Translations under genes and position numbers: made by a program | Part shown: piece after piece, positions 1 through 7,441 of the stretch | Layout: each line of letters opens with the position of its first letter | How positions within the stretch are numbered: position 1 is the stretch's first letter | Assembly (NCBI GenBank): GCA_913042885.1 | Contig: CAJWLW010000013.1 | Coordinates: 1 to 37,705 of the forward strand | Source: an uncultured Lentisphaeria bacterium | GTDB taxonomy: Bacteria > Verrucomicrobiota > Lentisphaeria > JABSQK01 > CAJWLW01 | Direction of reading: 5' to 3' | DNA length: 37,705 nt | Notes under the pieces: model-generated | Told to the model about the DNA's origin: nothing | The model's database searches: none | The model's input: only the letters and a program-made list of their open reading frames with translations

Positions 1-95
1 ATCGTGAGCGGTGCGGCCTGAAGCATCGACGCGGCCAGCATCGTAAACAGGAATACGCTGAACGATGCCGCAACCCTCACCGGCATGACCACCAT
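1..95 (-). CDS. Secreted protein, N-terminus only (runs off the left edge)
   Basis: Reading leftward from an ATG at 95 gives 31 complete codons. They begin MVVMPVRVAASF, continue through a hydrophobic stretch and reach LQAAPLT, which looks like a Sec signal peptide with an Ala-x-Ala-type cleavage region. The ATG at 95 is preceded by AAGG about 7 bases upstream; a second in-frame ATG lies at 86. The mature protein is outside the window, so its function cannot be stated. Its start overlaps the end of a decayed ASPIC-like reading frame. Confidence 0.55.
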   Translation of the reverse strand, partial: MVVMPVRVAASFSVFLFTMLAASMLQAAPLT

Positions 96-334
96 GCCAC
101 GCCTTGGCACCGGGGCGTTGGCACTCGGATCTGCAGGCGCCGGTTGACTGACACGTCGACGACAGTCTGGGCTACACCGCCCGGCACGTAGATGGTCACC
201 TGCGCACCGATCGCCGAGTTGTTTACCAGTCCCTTCTCGCTCTGACTGCGGACGAGTTTGGCCTTCGGATAATCGTTGTCCGGCCAGTTGACGCGATCTT
301 GATCCTGCACTCGGCAGACTCCATTTCCTTTCAC
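77..334 (-). pseudogene. Decayed ASPIC/UnbV-domain fragment
   Basis: The 85-codon frame contains NNSAIGAQVTIYVPGG followed directly by VAQTVVDVSVNRRLQIRV. ASPIC/UnbV domains, including the two intact ones in this window, begin with an N-x-x-AIGA-x-V strand and end with a W-P-x-G-x-x-Q-x segment and a final beta strand. Between these they normally carry a block containing Q-N-D-x-x-x-H-F-G-L. That block is absent here, so the first and last parts of the domain appear joined by an internal deletion. No FG-GAP repeats precede it, and a stop codon lies just upstream of the GTG start. I read it as the tail of a third FG-GAP/ASPIC gene. It could instead be a chance open frame, and the similarity is short. 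Confidence 0.4.
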
Positions 335-370
335 TTTTCACCATTTCACACCCCACCGCAAAAAAGGGTT

Positions 371-397
371 CCAGACTCAGTTCATAAACTACTGGAC
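371..397. other. Imperfect inverted repeat upstream of the phosphatase gene
   Basis: TCCAG at 371-375 pairs with CTGGA at 393-397, and AGTT at 380-383 pairs with AACT at 388-391 around a CATA loop. It lies in the region between the leftward remnant and the rightward phosphatase gene. It could be a regulator site or a hairpin; there is no U-tract to make it a terminator. The remaining sequence of 335-480 is AT-rich with no convincing promoter pair. Confidence 0.25.
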
Positions 398-492
398 TTT
401 AGTTCCCCAATCTCAATTCCCAACCTTTTACCTCTATTCCCGCTTAAGGTGAAAAATCATGATTAATAGATAAAGTGAAGGAGAGGATTCAC

Positions 493-1185
493 ATGCTCAC
501 AATTCACATTACGCGCCATGGTCAGCCGGGCCAAGTATCAGAGGACCAGTCCGGTGACCCGGAATACTCTGAGGATGACCCGGGCCTTTCAAGCCTTGGA
601 ATGAAGCAGGCTGAAATGCTTGGACAACGGCTTTCTGCGGAAAACTTCCGTGGAACGATATACAGCTCGCCTTACCGCCGAACGTTCGAAACTGCAAGTA
701 TCTTCGCGGCAGTTACCGGCTCCGTTCTCTTTCCGGAACCGCTGCTCCAGGAACATCTGTTGAATCCGGGACGTCCTGATTTCAGAAGTCTGACGCTTGA
801 CGAAATACGGAAAACATACGCCAACGTCCCGGCAACGGCCGAACTGGAGTGCCCCTGGCTGGTGGAAGGCCCGGAGGATCTCGGTGCCACTGTGAACCGA
901 CTGGAACGTTTCGTCGAAACGATGCTGCAGCAATACTCAGAAGGTGAGTTTCTCTTCGTTGGACACGGTGCAACCGTGATCTCGGGCATCAACCTTTTTA
1001 TTCCGAAAGCGGACAGGGACGCATATCTTGAAGATCTGCCGCACTATTGGAACTGCTGTCTCTCCACTTACACAGTGAACCGGGATTGGACAACCGGGGT
1101 GGGACAAGTCGGCGACACCTCTCACATGCCCGACGAGCTGGTCACGTCGAATGGCCATCGAAAATTGGACAGGCCGACTTCGTAG
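493..1185 (+). CDS. Histidine phosphatase family protein (phosphoglycerate-mutase-like)
   Basis: This is a 230-residue cytoplasmic protein of the histidine phosphatase superfamily, which removes or transfers phosphate through a phospho-histidine intermediate. The catalytic R-H-G motif is at residues 8-10. An SSPYRRTFETA stretch follows, supplying the second conserved Arg region, and a VGHGAT motif near residue 155 carries the second catalytic His. I start at ATG 493 because AAGGAGAGG at 478-486 is a strong ribosome-binding site six bases upstream; a GTG at 475 in the same frame overlaps that site. The substrate cannot be told from sequence. Small phosphatases of this superfamily act on sugar phosphates, nucleotides or phosphoproteins. 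The gene stands alone, convergent with the epimerase gene. Confidence 0.88.
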   Translation: MLTIHITRHGQPGQVSEDQSGDPEYSEDDPGLSSLGMKQAEMLGQRLSAENFRGTIYSSPYRRTFETASIFAAVTGSVLFPEPLLQEHLLNPGRPDFRSLTLDEIRKTYANVPATAELECPWLVEGPEDLGATVNRLERFVETMLQQYSEGEFLFVGHGATVISGINLFIPKADRDAYLEDLPHYWNCCLSTYTVNRDWTTGVGQVGDTSHMPDELVTSNGHRKLDRPTS

Positions 1186-1195
1186 GCTCCCTCTC

Positions 1196-1221
1196 GTAAT
1201 CGATCAGGAATGATCGATTGC
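1196..1221. terminator. Hairpin with GGAA loop between convergent genes
   Basis: AATCGATCA (1198-1206) and TGATCGATT (1211-1219) are perfect inverted arms around a GGAA tetraloop of the GNRA type. One G-T wobble and one more pair can extend the stem to 1196-1221. It sits between the converging phosphatase and epimerase genes, where a two-way terminator is expected. There is no immediate T-run on the plus strand, so a strong intrinsic terminator is not certain. Confidence 0.4.
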
Positions 1222-1250
1222 CAATAGTTCGATTGTTTTGTTGTCGAATG

Positions 1251-2258
1251 TCATTTCTTTTCCCGCGATTTCAGCTTGCATGCCATATCCCGCTGTGCCG
1301 CGATAATTTCGTCTTCCCAGGTCGAGTCATCGCTGTTTTCGGAAATGCCCCGTTCGGCTTCAGCTTCACAACAGGCAAGCACGGCTTCTTCGAATGACCT
1401 CTGCGGACGAAACTCCGGCACATCGCGCATGAGTTTGCCGACGTCGTAGTACTGATGCCACTGCGTCTGGCTTTCGAGCAACCCGCAGTGGTCGGGTACG
1501 ACATCGAGCAGCACCTCGGCGGGCACGTGAACGATTTCGATTGAGCAGCCAATGGCTGCCGCGGCGCGGGTGTGATACTCGTCCCAGGTCATGAATTCCG
1601 GGTGGGTGATGTTGTAGATCTGGCCGAAGCACGTCTCTCGTCCCACGGCACCGGCGAAACCCAGGCCGGCATCGTCACTGGAGCAAACAGACCAGAGGTT
1701 GGTACCGTCACCACTGACGATGATCGGTTTCCCCTTCCTCACGCGGTCCAGCCAGGCGCCATCGGAGCCAAGTTGTCGCAAGACCGACCAGCTCGGCCCG
1801 AAAGTGTGTGCCGGCTTCATGATAGTCACGGGCATGAGGCCATCGGCATGGGCTTGTAGCAGGAGGTCATCGGCAGCAACTTTGCCGCGGCCATAGTCCT
1901 TGATTGGGCGAAGTTCGCATGATTCAGTGGCCGGCAACTCGGACAGTGGCCCGCCGTAAGTGCAGACGGTCGAACAATGGATGTAATGCCGGACATCGCG
2001 AAAGGCACGGATAGCCGACTCGGCATCTTCCCGGTCGAAGGAGATCATGTCAATGGCCGCATCAAATGCTCCCGCCTGCATCGCTGCTTCGAAGGCGGCG
2101 CGGTCCTGTCGGTCGCCGTGGATAAAGCTGACGCCATCGGGGAGCTGGGACTGCCGCTGCCCTCGGGTAAAGACAGCCACCTCGTGCCCGAATTCGAGCA
2201 GGGCTTTTACGATTCCGGTGCTGATGTTACCGGTACCGCCGACAACGATCACGCGCAT
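1251..2258 (-). CDS. NAD-dependent epimerase/dehydratase family protein
   Basis: This 335-residue protein is an extended short-chain dehydrogenase. The Rossmann dinucleotide motif VGGTGNISTG is at residues 6-15. The active-site pair Y122-x-x-x-K126 and a conserved Ser near residue 96 (HCSTV) follow the pattern of nucleotide-sugar epimerases and dehydratases. The C-terminal half, with HPEFMTWDEYHTRAA, resembles the substrate domain of NAD(P)-dependent epimerases of the CSP41/UDP-glucose-epimerase-like group. Members act on nucleotide-linked or free sugars, but the substrate here is unknown. It is divergent from the PhyH gene that begins at 2457. The start at ATG 2258 immediately precedes the Rossmann strand. 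Confidence 0.88.
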   Translation of the reverse strand: MRVIVVGGTGNISTGIVKALLEFGHEVAVFTRGQRQSQLPDGVSFIHGDRQDRAAFEAAMQAGAFDAAIDMISFDREDAESAIRAFRDVRHYIHCSTVCTYGGPLSELPATESCELRPIKDYGRGKVAADDLLLQAHADGLMPVTIMKPAHTFGPSWSVLRQLGSDGAWLDRVRKGKPIIVSGDGTNLWSVCSSDDAGLGFAGAVGRETCFGQIYNITHPEFMTWDEYHTRAAAAIGCSIEIVHVPAEVLLDVVPDHCGLLESQTQWHQYYDVGKLMRDVPEFRPQRSFEEAVLACCEAEAERGISENSDDSTWEDEIIAAQRDMACKLKSREKK

Positions 2259-2456
2259 GTTGATAAATTCCCGGTTTTGGTTCGTCGATGCCCAGACTTA
2301 CACAACGATAGTTGAGGAATCCTGAATTTCCGGCACGCATACTCCAGTGCCTCATCATCCAAGTCTGGCGGAGCCCCTTGATCTTGCCCTATCTGTGACG
2401 AACATTAACGTTGCAACATAGATATTTCATCACCCAATCAACTGCAGGGCGATAAC

Positions 2457-3251
2457 TTGCACGAAAATTTCTCATCGGAAGAATACTTCTTCGACCTGCA
2501 TGGTTACACGATCATCCCCAACGCACTCGACACCGACCATATTGCCGCCATCAATGCGTGGATAGACGAACTGCCGCCGCTGAAACCTGGCGATCCGTAC
2601 GGCAAGATGTATGCCCAGGCATATGGCGTCGTCGACGGCGTCAACATCCAAGATATAATTGAGGGCGGTGAAATTTTCGAGCGCTTGATCGATCATCCTG
2701 CCTGGTTCGAGCGGGTCTGCCATTATATTGGCAAGAGCGGGAAGCCGTATATCAACGAAATTTTTCTCAATGTGCGTGAGCCGGGCGCCTTCATTTGGCC
2801 GCATTCGGGCGGACACGCCGTGACCCATATTCATCGCTCCGGACGCTACAAAGACGAGTGGGTCTGCTGGATGCTGTCGCTGCTGGTGCCGCTGACCGAT
2901 ATCGGCCCGGGAGACGGTGCAACGGTCATTGTTCCCGGCAGCCACAAGTCCGACCTGCCGCATCCCGAAACGGCGAACGACATCGGGCAGGATTTCGGCT
3001 CCACCGAAAACCTCGAGGGCGCCATCGAGGTTCACCTGAAAGCCGGCGACGCATTGCTCTTTAACGACGCGGTCCTGCACGGCTCAGCCGCACGCGTTAA
3101 TCCCGGTCAGCGGCGCATGCTGGCGACCCGCTACACGGAGAACACGGTCGCCCATCGTTTTGGCTATGCTCCGTCGCTCGAACTCGCCGCACGCCTGACG
3201 CCGGAACGGCTGGCTATCGTGCAGCGGTATGGCGAAACACTGTCTTACTGA
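2457..3251 (+). CDS. PhyH-family protein with a non-canonical metal motif
   Basis: This 264-residue protein has the phytanoyl-CoA dioxygenase (PhyH) double-stranded beta-helix layout: LTDIGPGDGATVIVPGSHK at 146-164, the distal His in LHGS at 208, and the 2-oxoglutarate-binding Arg in PGQRRM near 219. In the family, iron is held by H-x-D plus the distal His. Aligning by the fixed distance to LTD puts H126-R127-S128 at the H-x-D position, so the Asp is replaced by Ser. Nearby histidines (116, 120, 124) could contribute. The frame starts with TTG at 2457; the next internal Met is inside the fold, so TTG is preferred. The ribosome-binding site is weak. Its stop is followed directly by the GTG of a prepilin stub. 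Substrate unknown. Confidence 0.8.
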   Translation: MHENFSSEEYFFDLHGYTIIPNALDTDHIAAINAWIDELPPLKPGDPYGKMYAQAYGVVDGVNIQDIIEGGEIFERLIDHPAWFERVCHYIGKSGKPYINEIFLNVREPGAFIWPHSGGHAVTHIHRSGRYKDEWVCWMLSLLVPLTDIGPGDGATVIVPGSHKSDLPHPETANDIGQDFGSTENLEGAIEVHLKAGDALLFNDAVLHGSAARVNPGQRRMLATRYTENTVAHRFGYAPSLELAARLTPERLAIVQRYGETLSY

Positions 3252-3455
3252 GTGCAGAAACCGAAGCAACCCATGACTGCTGGAGACGACAGCATCTTGT
3301 CCCCTCATAGAAGGCACAGTGGGTTTACCCTGATCGAACTGCTTCTCGTCATCGCCGTCATCGCGATTCTCGTGGCAATGCTGATACCGGCGGTGAATCA
3401 GTTCCAACTGGCGATGAACTCATCGATCCCGAAGTTCTCCGGCATGTTTGTATAA
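3252..3455 (+). pseudogene. Truncated prepilin-like N-terminus (type IV pilin/pseudopilin methylation motif)
   Basis: The 67-codon frame contains the prepilin cleavage and methylation signature [17 protein letters not shown] followed by VAMLIPAV. The conserved Gly, Phe and Glu+5 are all present. Pilins and type II secretion pseudopilins continue for another 80-250 residues, but here the frame stops about 20 codons after the helix. From 3398 it runs antisense through the end of the opposing PhyH gene. Only the export helix is left, so this looks like a gene broken by rearrangement. The GTG at 3252 abuts the stop of the upstream PhyH gene; an ATG at 3273 is an alternative start. Confidence 0.6.
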
Positions 3456-4660
3456 AAATGTCTAAGCGGCCGCGACTCGAAGCTGGGTGGTTCGGCATCA
3501 GGCCGCAGTTCAGCATACACATTGGTGTAGTGCTCCTGTACCTTGTCATAGCCTGCCTGCAGCAATTCGTTCAGGGGCGCGAAACGGTGACGCAGGATAT
3601 CGGTCTCTTCCATTGTAAACCGCGCGCTGAGGTCGCTGAAAAGGTAACCGACCCGTGGGCTGACCCCGGGGGTTTTGGGCGACACTGCCGTCTCCACTGC
3701 CTTGAGACGGTAAATCTCATCCATCATCCGGCAGAGCAGCACGACCGTCACCATCCGATGTTTTTCGCCGCGGTGCAATTCCGCAAGTTTGTCGCGAAAC
3801 GCGGCCGGGTCATTGTCGACAATACCGCGCAGAGTTCCTTCAATTACATCTCGTTCTTCGGCATACCACTGCGCAGCCTGCTCAAAATGCGATCGTGCCG
3901 CGGTCGACAGATGCCGGGCGAACGCCAGATCGTTTCCCCACCCGACCTGGTAGGAATAGGGAAAGATGTCGCTGGCGAAGGCACGGTAACTGAGATGGAT
4001 GGTGCGGCGCATTTTGCTGCTGTAGTACGATCCCCAGTGCATGCTCAGGTTGCAGTAGACGACCGCGTCACCGGCCTTCAAGTCGACGCACATTCCGTCG
4101 GGCAAGGCCGCCGTTGGATCCAGCAACAGTTGTCGGCGTTCCGACTCTGTGGTTGCCCGGGCGTGGCTGCCAGGCAACAGCCAGAACACGTCGTCGTCGT
4201 ACAGGGCAATGTTCCACTGCACGTAGCCCGTTTTGTTTTCGAGCAGGTCCTGCGTCAGGCCGAAGAGCGGTGCCTGCGTGATGGCGCTGCTGTCCCGGTG
4301 CCAGTCGGTGTGACCGAAATCGATGATGGGACTGCACATAACCTGTATCCCCGAGAGAACGCATCGCGATTCCTGCAAAATCTTCCGGCTCACCCCCATG
4401 GTGTTCTCTTCCAGACAAAAATCCACGAATTCGGCGGTATCCTCATCGACCACAACCGGAACTTCGACCCGCGGTTGACCACCGGCATACCAGGCGCCGC
4501 CGAGGGGGTCATCCGCTGTCCGCTCAGCCGCCGACATGGCCTTGGACTTGTCGACCATCAACTCCACGAGGAGACGCATGTGATCCAGGCGCTCGGGAGC
4601 CACTGCCTGGCGCAGAATGAGATAGCCGTCTTTGAGAAACTGTTTGGCGTCCACTTCCAT
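3398..4660 (-). CDS. PhyH-family 2-oxoglutarate/Fe(II) dioxygenase
   Basis: This 420-residue protein starts [20 protein letters not shown], the usual PhyH opening in which a D/N-G-Y segment precedes the fold. The iron triad is intact: H121-R-D123 in DWHRDS and distal H208 in [16 protein letters not shown] at 161-170 matches the family's PGSH turn, and R218/R219 can bind 2-oxoglutarate. The C-terminal extension of about 200 residues is longer than in the simplest PhyH proteins. ATG 4660 is chosen because AGGA lies eight bases upstream; an in-frame ATG at 4837 would add 59 residues unlike the family. The last residues overlap the antisense prepilin stub. Members hydroxylate diverse small molecules; the substrate is unknown. 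Confidence 0.85.
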   Translation of the reverse strand: MEVDAKQFLKDGYLILRQAVAPERLDHMRLLVELMVDKSKAMSAAERTADDPLGGAWYAGGQPRVEVPVVVDEDTAEFVDFCLEENTMGVSRKILQESRCVLSGIQVMCSPIIDFGHTDWHRDSSAITQAPLFGLTQDLLENKTGYVQWNIALYDDDVFWLLPGSHARATTESERRQLLLDPTAALPDGMCVDLKAGDAVVYCNLSMHWGSYYSSKMRRTIHLSYRAFASDIFPYSYQVGWGNDLAFARHLSTAARSHFEQAAQWYAEERDVIEGTLRGIVDNDPAAFRDKLAELHRGEKHRMVTVVLLCRMMDEIYRLKAVETAVSPKTPGVSPRVGYLFSDLSARFTMEETDILRHRFAPLNELLQAGYDKVQEHYTNVYAELRPDAEPPSFESRPLRHFYTNMPENFGIDEFIASWN

Positions 4661-4723
4661 CGTTGGCGTCCTGTTCAGTATATTGTTCCTGTCAAAGACA
4701 CACGAATACTGGATATCGAAAGA

Positions 4724-4751
4724 TTGACAACCCGGAATGCGAGGAAATACT
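4724..4751 (+). promoter_or_regulatory. Possible sigma70-type promoter for the downstream Ntn-hydrolase-like gene
   Basis: TTGACA (4724-4729) matches the -35 consensus exactly. After a 16-base spacer, AATACT (4746-4751) matches four of six -10 positions. It lies about 110 bases upstream of the start at 4859, in the divergent region between that gene and the leftward PhyH gene. The call rests on sequence match alone. Confidence 0.35.
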
Positions 4752-4858
4752 TCATGCAAGAGATCAGGCAAAAAAGTTGATGCGATCGTGCCTCTTTGTT
4801 TTTCCTCCTGATCTTTCCACCCGTCTTTCTTTTTCATCCAAGTCAGGGTTACACACCA

Positions 4859-5980
4859 ATGTCAGTTAAGCTGCCCGACCCCGTCATTGTCGCTCGCCAA
4901 GAAGCGGACCAGATCAACACCAATCGCCACCAATTTCTCGCGGGCAACCTCCAGCGGGCTGTGGCGGACTCACCGTTCGTCGACCCCGACGAACTCCTCG
5001 CGGGCCTCGAGCAATTTCACCGCGAGCGGGTGGCAAGAGCCCCATCGACCACGCAGTATCCGGAGGCCAAGCCGTGGATCGAACATGTGCTGGCCGTTGA
5101 CAGGGAATTACAAGCCGTGGCTCCGCTCACCGACGCCGAACTGGCCGCCTACCGCAGTCTGTCGCATTATCTGATGTTCCGCGGCTATGCGAACGCCGGT
5201 CCGACAACCGAGAAGTGTCGCGTCGTCTACCTGCCGGAGACGGATCAGGGGCCACTGCATATCAAGAATGTCGACGATCCCATTACCTTCTGGAAGCCGA
5301 ACCCCGACCCGTTCAAGAATGCGGGAATGTCGAAAGGCTTGATCTGGGACGGCGTCGGGTCCGGTCTGCACATGGACGACGAGCCCGAGGAAATTTTTCC
5401 CTTGCCAATCCCAGACATGTGCCATGAACTCTGCGACGATGTTCCCGGCGCCATCGAATTGCTGACGCGCTACAGCCAGTTCTGGGGCGGCCAGAACATC
5501 GTGCTTCACGACGATCAGAAGCGATCGGTGGCAATAGAGAAGGGCAGCTACAACTACATTGATGTGTTTGAACCGGGAACCGCCGGCGGCAGCCACTGCA
5601 GCGGCATGGCGTTCCGTCAACCGGAAACGGCACATGGCCGGTTTGCGCGCGACAAGCGGCTGCAATACCTGCAGCGTTTCAACCAACCGCCGGACGGCCC
5701 GGACATGACCTATTGGAACGCCTGCGACCGCGCCGAGGAGATGCTGGGGAACCTGATGAACCAGGAATTCGTAACGGTGCAGGAGGTGTTTGATCTCCTC
5801 ACCACGCCATGGCCGAAGGGGCTGAACAAAGGCGGTGAGAAGCTGCATCCGGACCAGGGTCTGGGCGAGTACACACTACGCACCAGCGGCCTGCTCTTCG
5901 ACAAGCGGCGGATATACTTCTGGCAGCGGGACATCGACGGCGTGTATCCCGATAAGCCGCTTGTCTTCGACATTCCGTAA
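4859..5980 (+). CDS. Putative Ntn-hydrolase of peptidase C45/acyltransferase type
   Basis: This 373-residue protein has no recognisable catalytic motif in its first 115 residues. It then shows EKC120RVVYLPETDQG followed by HIKNVDD (N137, D139). In C45 and choloylglycine-type Ntn hydrolases a nucleophilic Cys is followed about 17 residues later by an R/K-N-x-D motif, and the propeptide before the Cys is removed autocatalytically. Later segments GGQNIVLHDDQKRSVAIEKG and GGSHCSGMAF resemble the family's N-x-x-x-x-D and S-H blocks. If right, the first 119 residues are a propeptide and Cys120 becomes the new N-terminus. Known C45 members transfer or hydrolyse acyl groups on amines. The start is ATG 4859; an upstream in-frame start at 4796 only adds a low-complexity stretch. 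The assignment is tentative. Confidence 0.5.
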   Translation: MSVKLPDPVIVARQEADQINTNRHQFLAGNLQRAVADSPFVDPDELLAGLEQFHRERVARAPSTTQYPEAKPWIEHVLAVDRELQAVAPLTDAELAAYRSLSHYLMFRGYANAGPTTEKCRVVYLPETDQGPLHIKNVDDPITFWKPNPDPFKNAGMSKGLIWDGVGSGLHMDDEPEEIFPLPIPDMCHELCDDVPGAIELLTRYSQFWGGQNIVLHDDQKRSVAIEKGSYNYIDVFEPGTAGGSHCSGMAFRQPETAHGRFARDKRLQYLQRFNQPPDGPDMTYWNACDRAEEMLGNLMNQEFVTVQEVFDLLTTPWPKGLNKGGEKLHPDQGLGEYTLRTSGLLFDKRRIYFWQRDIDGVYPDKPLVFDIP

Positions 5981-5993
5981 GAATGGGAAAAGG

Positions 5994-6013
5994 GTTCAGG
6001 TTCCAGGTTTCAG
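5994..6013. repeat. Three tandem GTTYCAG-like units in an intergenic gap
   Basis: GTTCAG, GTTCCAG and GTTTCAG follow one another without spacing, just after the stop of the Ntn-hydrolase-like gene. This is a short imperfect heptamer array in the gap before the converging sialidase gene, and no function can be assigned. Confidence 0.5.
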
Positions 6014-6075
6014 GAAGATCAGATCGGGACGAAGGGTGGAATGAAGAACGTCACCGCCGCGTCGCCTGGCAGCGG

Positions 6076-7188
6076 TCAGGGGTGAATCCGAAGGCGATGC
6101 GTCAGAATCATGCCCTGCCCTTCCTCGATCGCCCAATGGGTCGCCAGAATGTCACCGTCATCCAGGCGTAACAGCGAAGGTTGACCGAATCTCAGGTTGC
6201 GCCCCATCGTCGCGTAGGCAGCCACCTTCATGGCGGGTGCATTGGCCCAGATATTCGCTTCCTTGATGGTGCGCCACCGGTCCTGGGAAAAATCCACCAA
6301 CCGCACATACAGCCCGATGTCTTCACCTTCCCGTTGGCAATGAATCGTCAGCAGCAGGTCGTCTTCCCAATGCATGAGGTTCGAGGCCTGCCCCGGGATA
6401 CCGGTATCGATCGGATCGGACCACGTTTTTCCGGCGTCATGGGACACCGTCACGCCGTTCGGCAGGTTTCTTTCTTCGACGTGATCCACCATCCACACCA
6501 GGGCGACGACCCGGTCATCCTGCATCTCACACAATCGCGGCTCGGCCGGTGCGTAGTGTCCAGTAGGGTCTTCAAAGAAAATGGATTGATCGTCCCACGT
6601 CTCGCCCCCGTCTTCGCTCTGCAGCAAGGCGCCGACAAAGCCGCTGGGATTCGTACCGTCCCACATGGGGAACAAAGAACCGGCCCCCAGTATCGTGCCC
6701 CGCCGCAGTTGAATAACAGGGCCTGAGTGTTCGATCAACTCCGGACGTGTCCTGGCAATGACCCTGGGATGCGACCATGTACGCCCCTCATCGCGGGAAA
6801 CCGAAACGAGGTCGTCACCATTGCGCAGGCCATCGGCTTCCGGGTTGGTAAGCAATTGGTCGGGGTCGGATCGGTGAAAGCGGTAGCCCATGGCGATCAG
6901 CGTGCCGTCACTCAGCACCGTCGGTTTCATGAAGTCGGAGTCGTAGCGGTGCGCCTCTTCTTTCACGTGCAGGGGCCCTTCCAGATGCCAGGTGCGCCCC
7001 TGATCCTGCGAGCGCGACACCACCGTCGTTGCATCGGCTGCTTCAAACGCCTCACCCAACATGAACAAGGCCAGCAAATCCCCGGACGGCAGCTTTACCA
7101 GTCCAGGGAAAAAACCATGACGGCTGCGGTTCTGTGGTGTGGGATTCTCGTAAACGATGTGGCGGTCAATGTACTCGATGAAAGACAT
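6076..7188 (-). CDS. Sialidase-like protein with BNR/Asp-box repeats
   Basis: This 370-residue predicted six-bladed propeller contains four Asp-boxes of the S-x-D-x-G-x-T-W type: SRSQDQGRTW near residue 58, SVSRDEGRTW, QSEDGGETW and VSHDAGKTW. Asp-boxes are structural turns in sialidases and many relatives, so they identify the fold rather than the substrate. An Arg cluster near the N-terminus (NRSRHGFFP) could be part of the carboxylate-binding triad seen in true sialidases. No signal peptide is visible, so the protein is probably cytoplasmic. It lies on the same strand as the FG-GAP fusion gene, 253 bases downstream, with a peptidase remnant between. An intracellular role on imported glycan fragments is inference. 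Confidence 0.8.
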   Translation of the reverse strand: MSFIEYIDRHIVYENPTPQNRSRHGFFPGLVKLPSGDLLALFMLGEAFEAADATTVVSRSQDQGRTWHLEGPLHVKEEAHRYDSDFMKPTVLSDGTLIAMGYRFHRSDPDQLLTNPEADGLRNGDDLVSVSRDEGRTWSHPRVIARTRPELIEHSGPVIQLRRGTILGAGSLFPMWDGTNPSGFVGALLQSEDGGETWDDQSIFFEDPTGHYAPAEPRLCEMQDDRVVALVWMVDHVEERNLPNGVTVSHDAGKTWSDPIDTGIPGQASNLMHWEDDLLLTIHCQREGEDIGLYVRLVDFSQDRWRTIKEANIWANAPAMKVAAYATMGRNLRFGQPSLLRLDDGDILATHWAIEEGQGMILTHRLRIHP

Positions 7189-7212
7189 GGCGAATTCCGG
7201 GTTGAAGTTTGC

Positions 7213-7440
7213 TCAGTGAAGATAATCCAGGGCAGCAAGCCCGTGCATCTTGCTCGCCTGCACGATGCTCTCGATACCAACGTATTCGTTAGGTCCATGG
7301 GCCAGTGGCAAAAGCCCAGGTCCGAATGCGGGCACCGTCGGGATGCCGCCCGGCGGCAAGCGGCGCCCCATGACGCATTCGCTTGCATTCAGCAGCATTG
7401 CGGCCAGGTGCTGTGCAGCTTGGTCACTAATGAAATACAG
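7213..7440 (-). pseudogene. C-terminal remnant of an M20-family peptidase/deacylase
   Basis: On the minus strand the codons from 7440 down to the TGA at 7213 read LYFISDQAAQHLAAML, then GGIPTVPAFGPGLLPLAHGP, then NEYVGIESIVQ. The G-G-x-I-P stretch followed about 17 residues later by H-G-P-N-E is typical of the last part of M20 peptidases (ArgE/DapE/carboxypeptidase G2 group), where the His and Glu lie at the metal site. Only about 75 residues remain, and the catalytic N-terminal and dimerisation domains are missing. The fragment begins exactly where the 1332-residue fusion gene ends (stop at 7442), which suggests that gene replaced the peptidase body by rearrangement. No start codon or ribosome-binding site serves it. 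Confidence 0.6.
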
Positions 7441-7441
7441 C

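Noticed and set aside
2292..2368. CCAGACTT and AAGTCTGG as a long-range hairpin in the first divergent gap
   Set aside because: Eight-base arms separated by 61 bases are weak evidence and could be chance.
4677..4682. TATACT on the minus strand as a -10 box for the PhyH gene
   Set aside because: It is only about 17 bases from the start codon and has no -35 partner, leaving no room for a leader.
3458..4780. Long plus-strand open frame (440 codons)
   Set aside because: It is antisense to the PhyH gene at 3398-4660, with no recognisable domain; a by-product of GC-rich codon use.
4661..4837. N-terminal extension of the second PhyH gene to ATG 4837
   Set aside because: The extra 59 residues are unlike the family, and ATG 4660 has an AGGA site.
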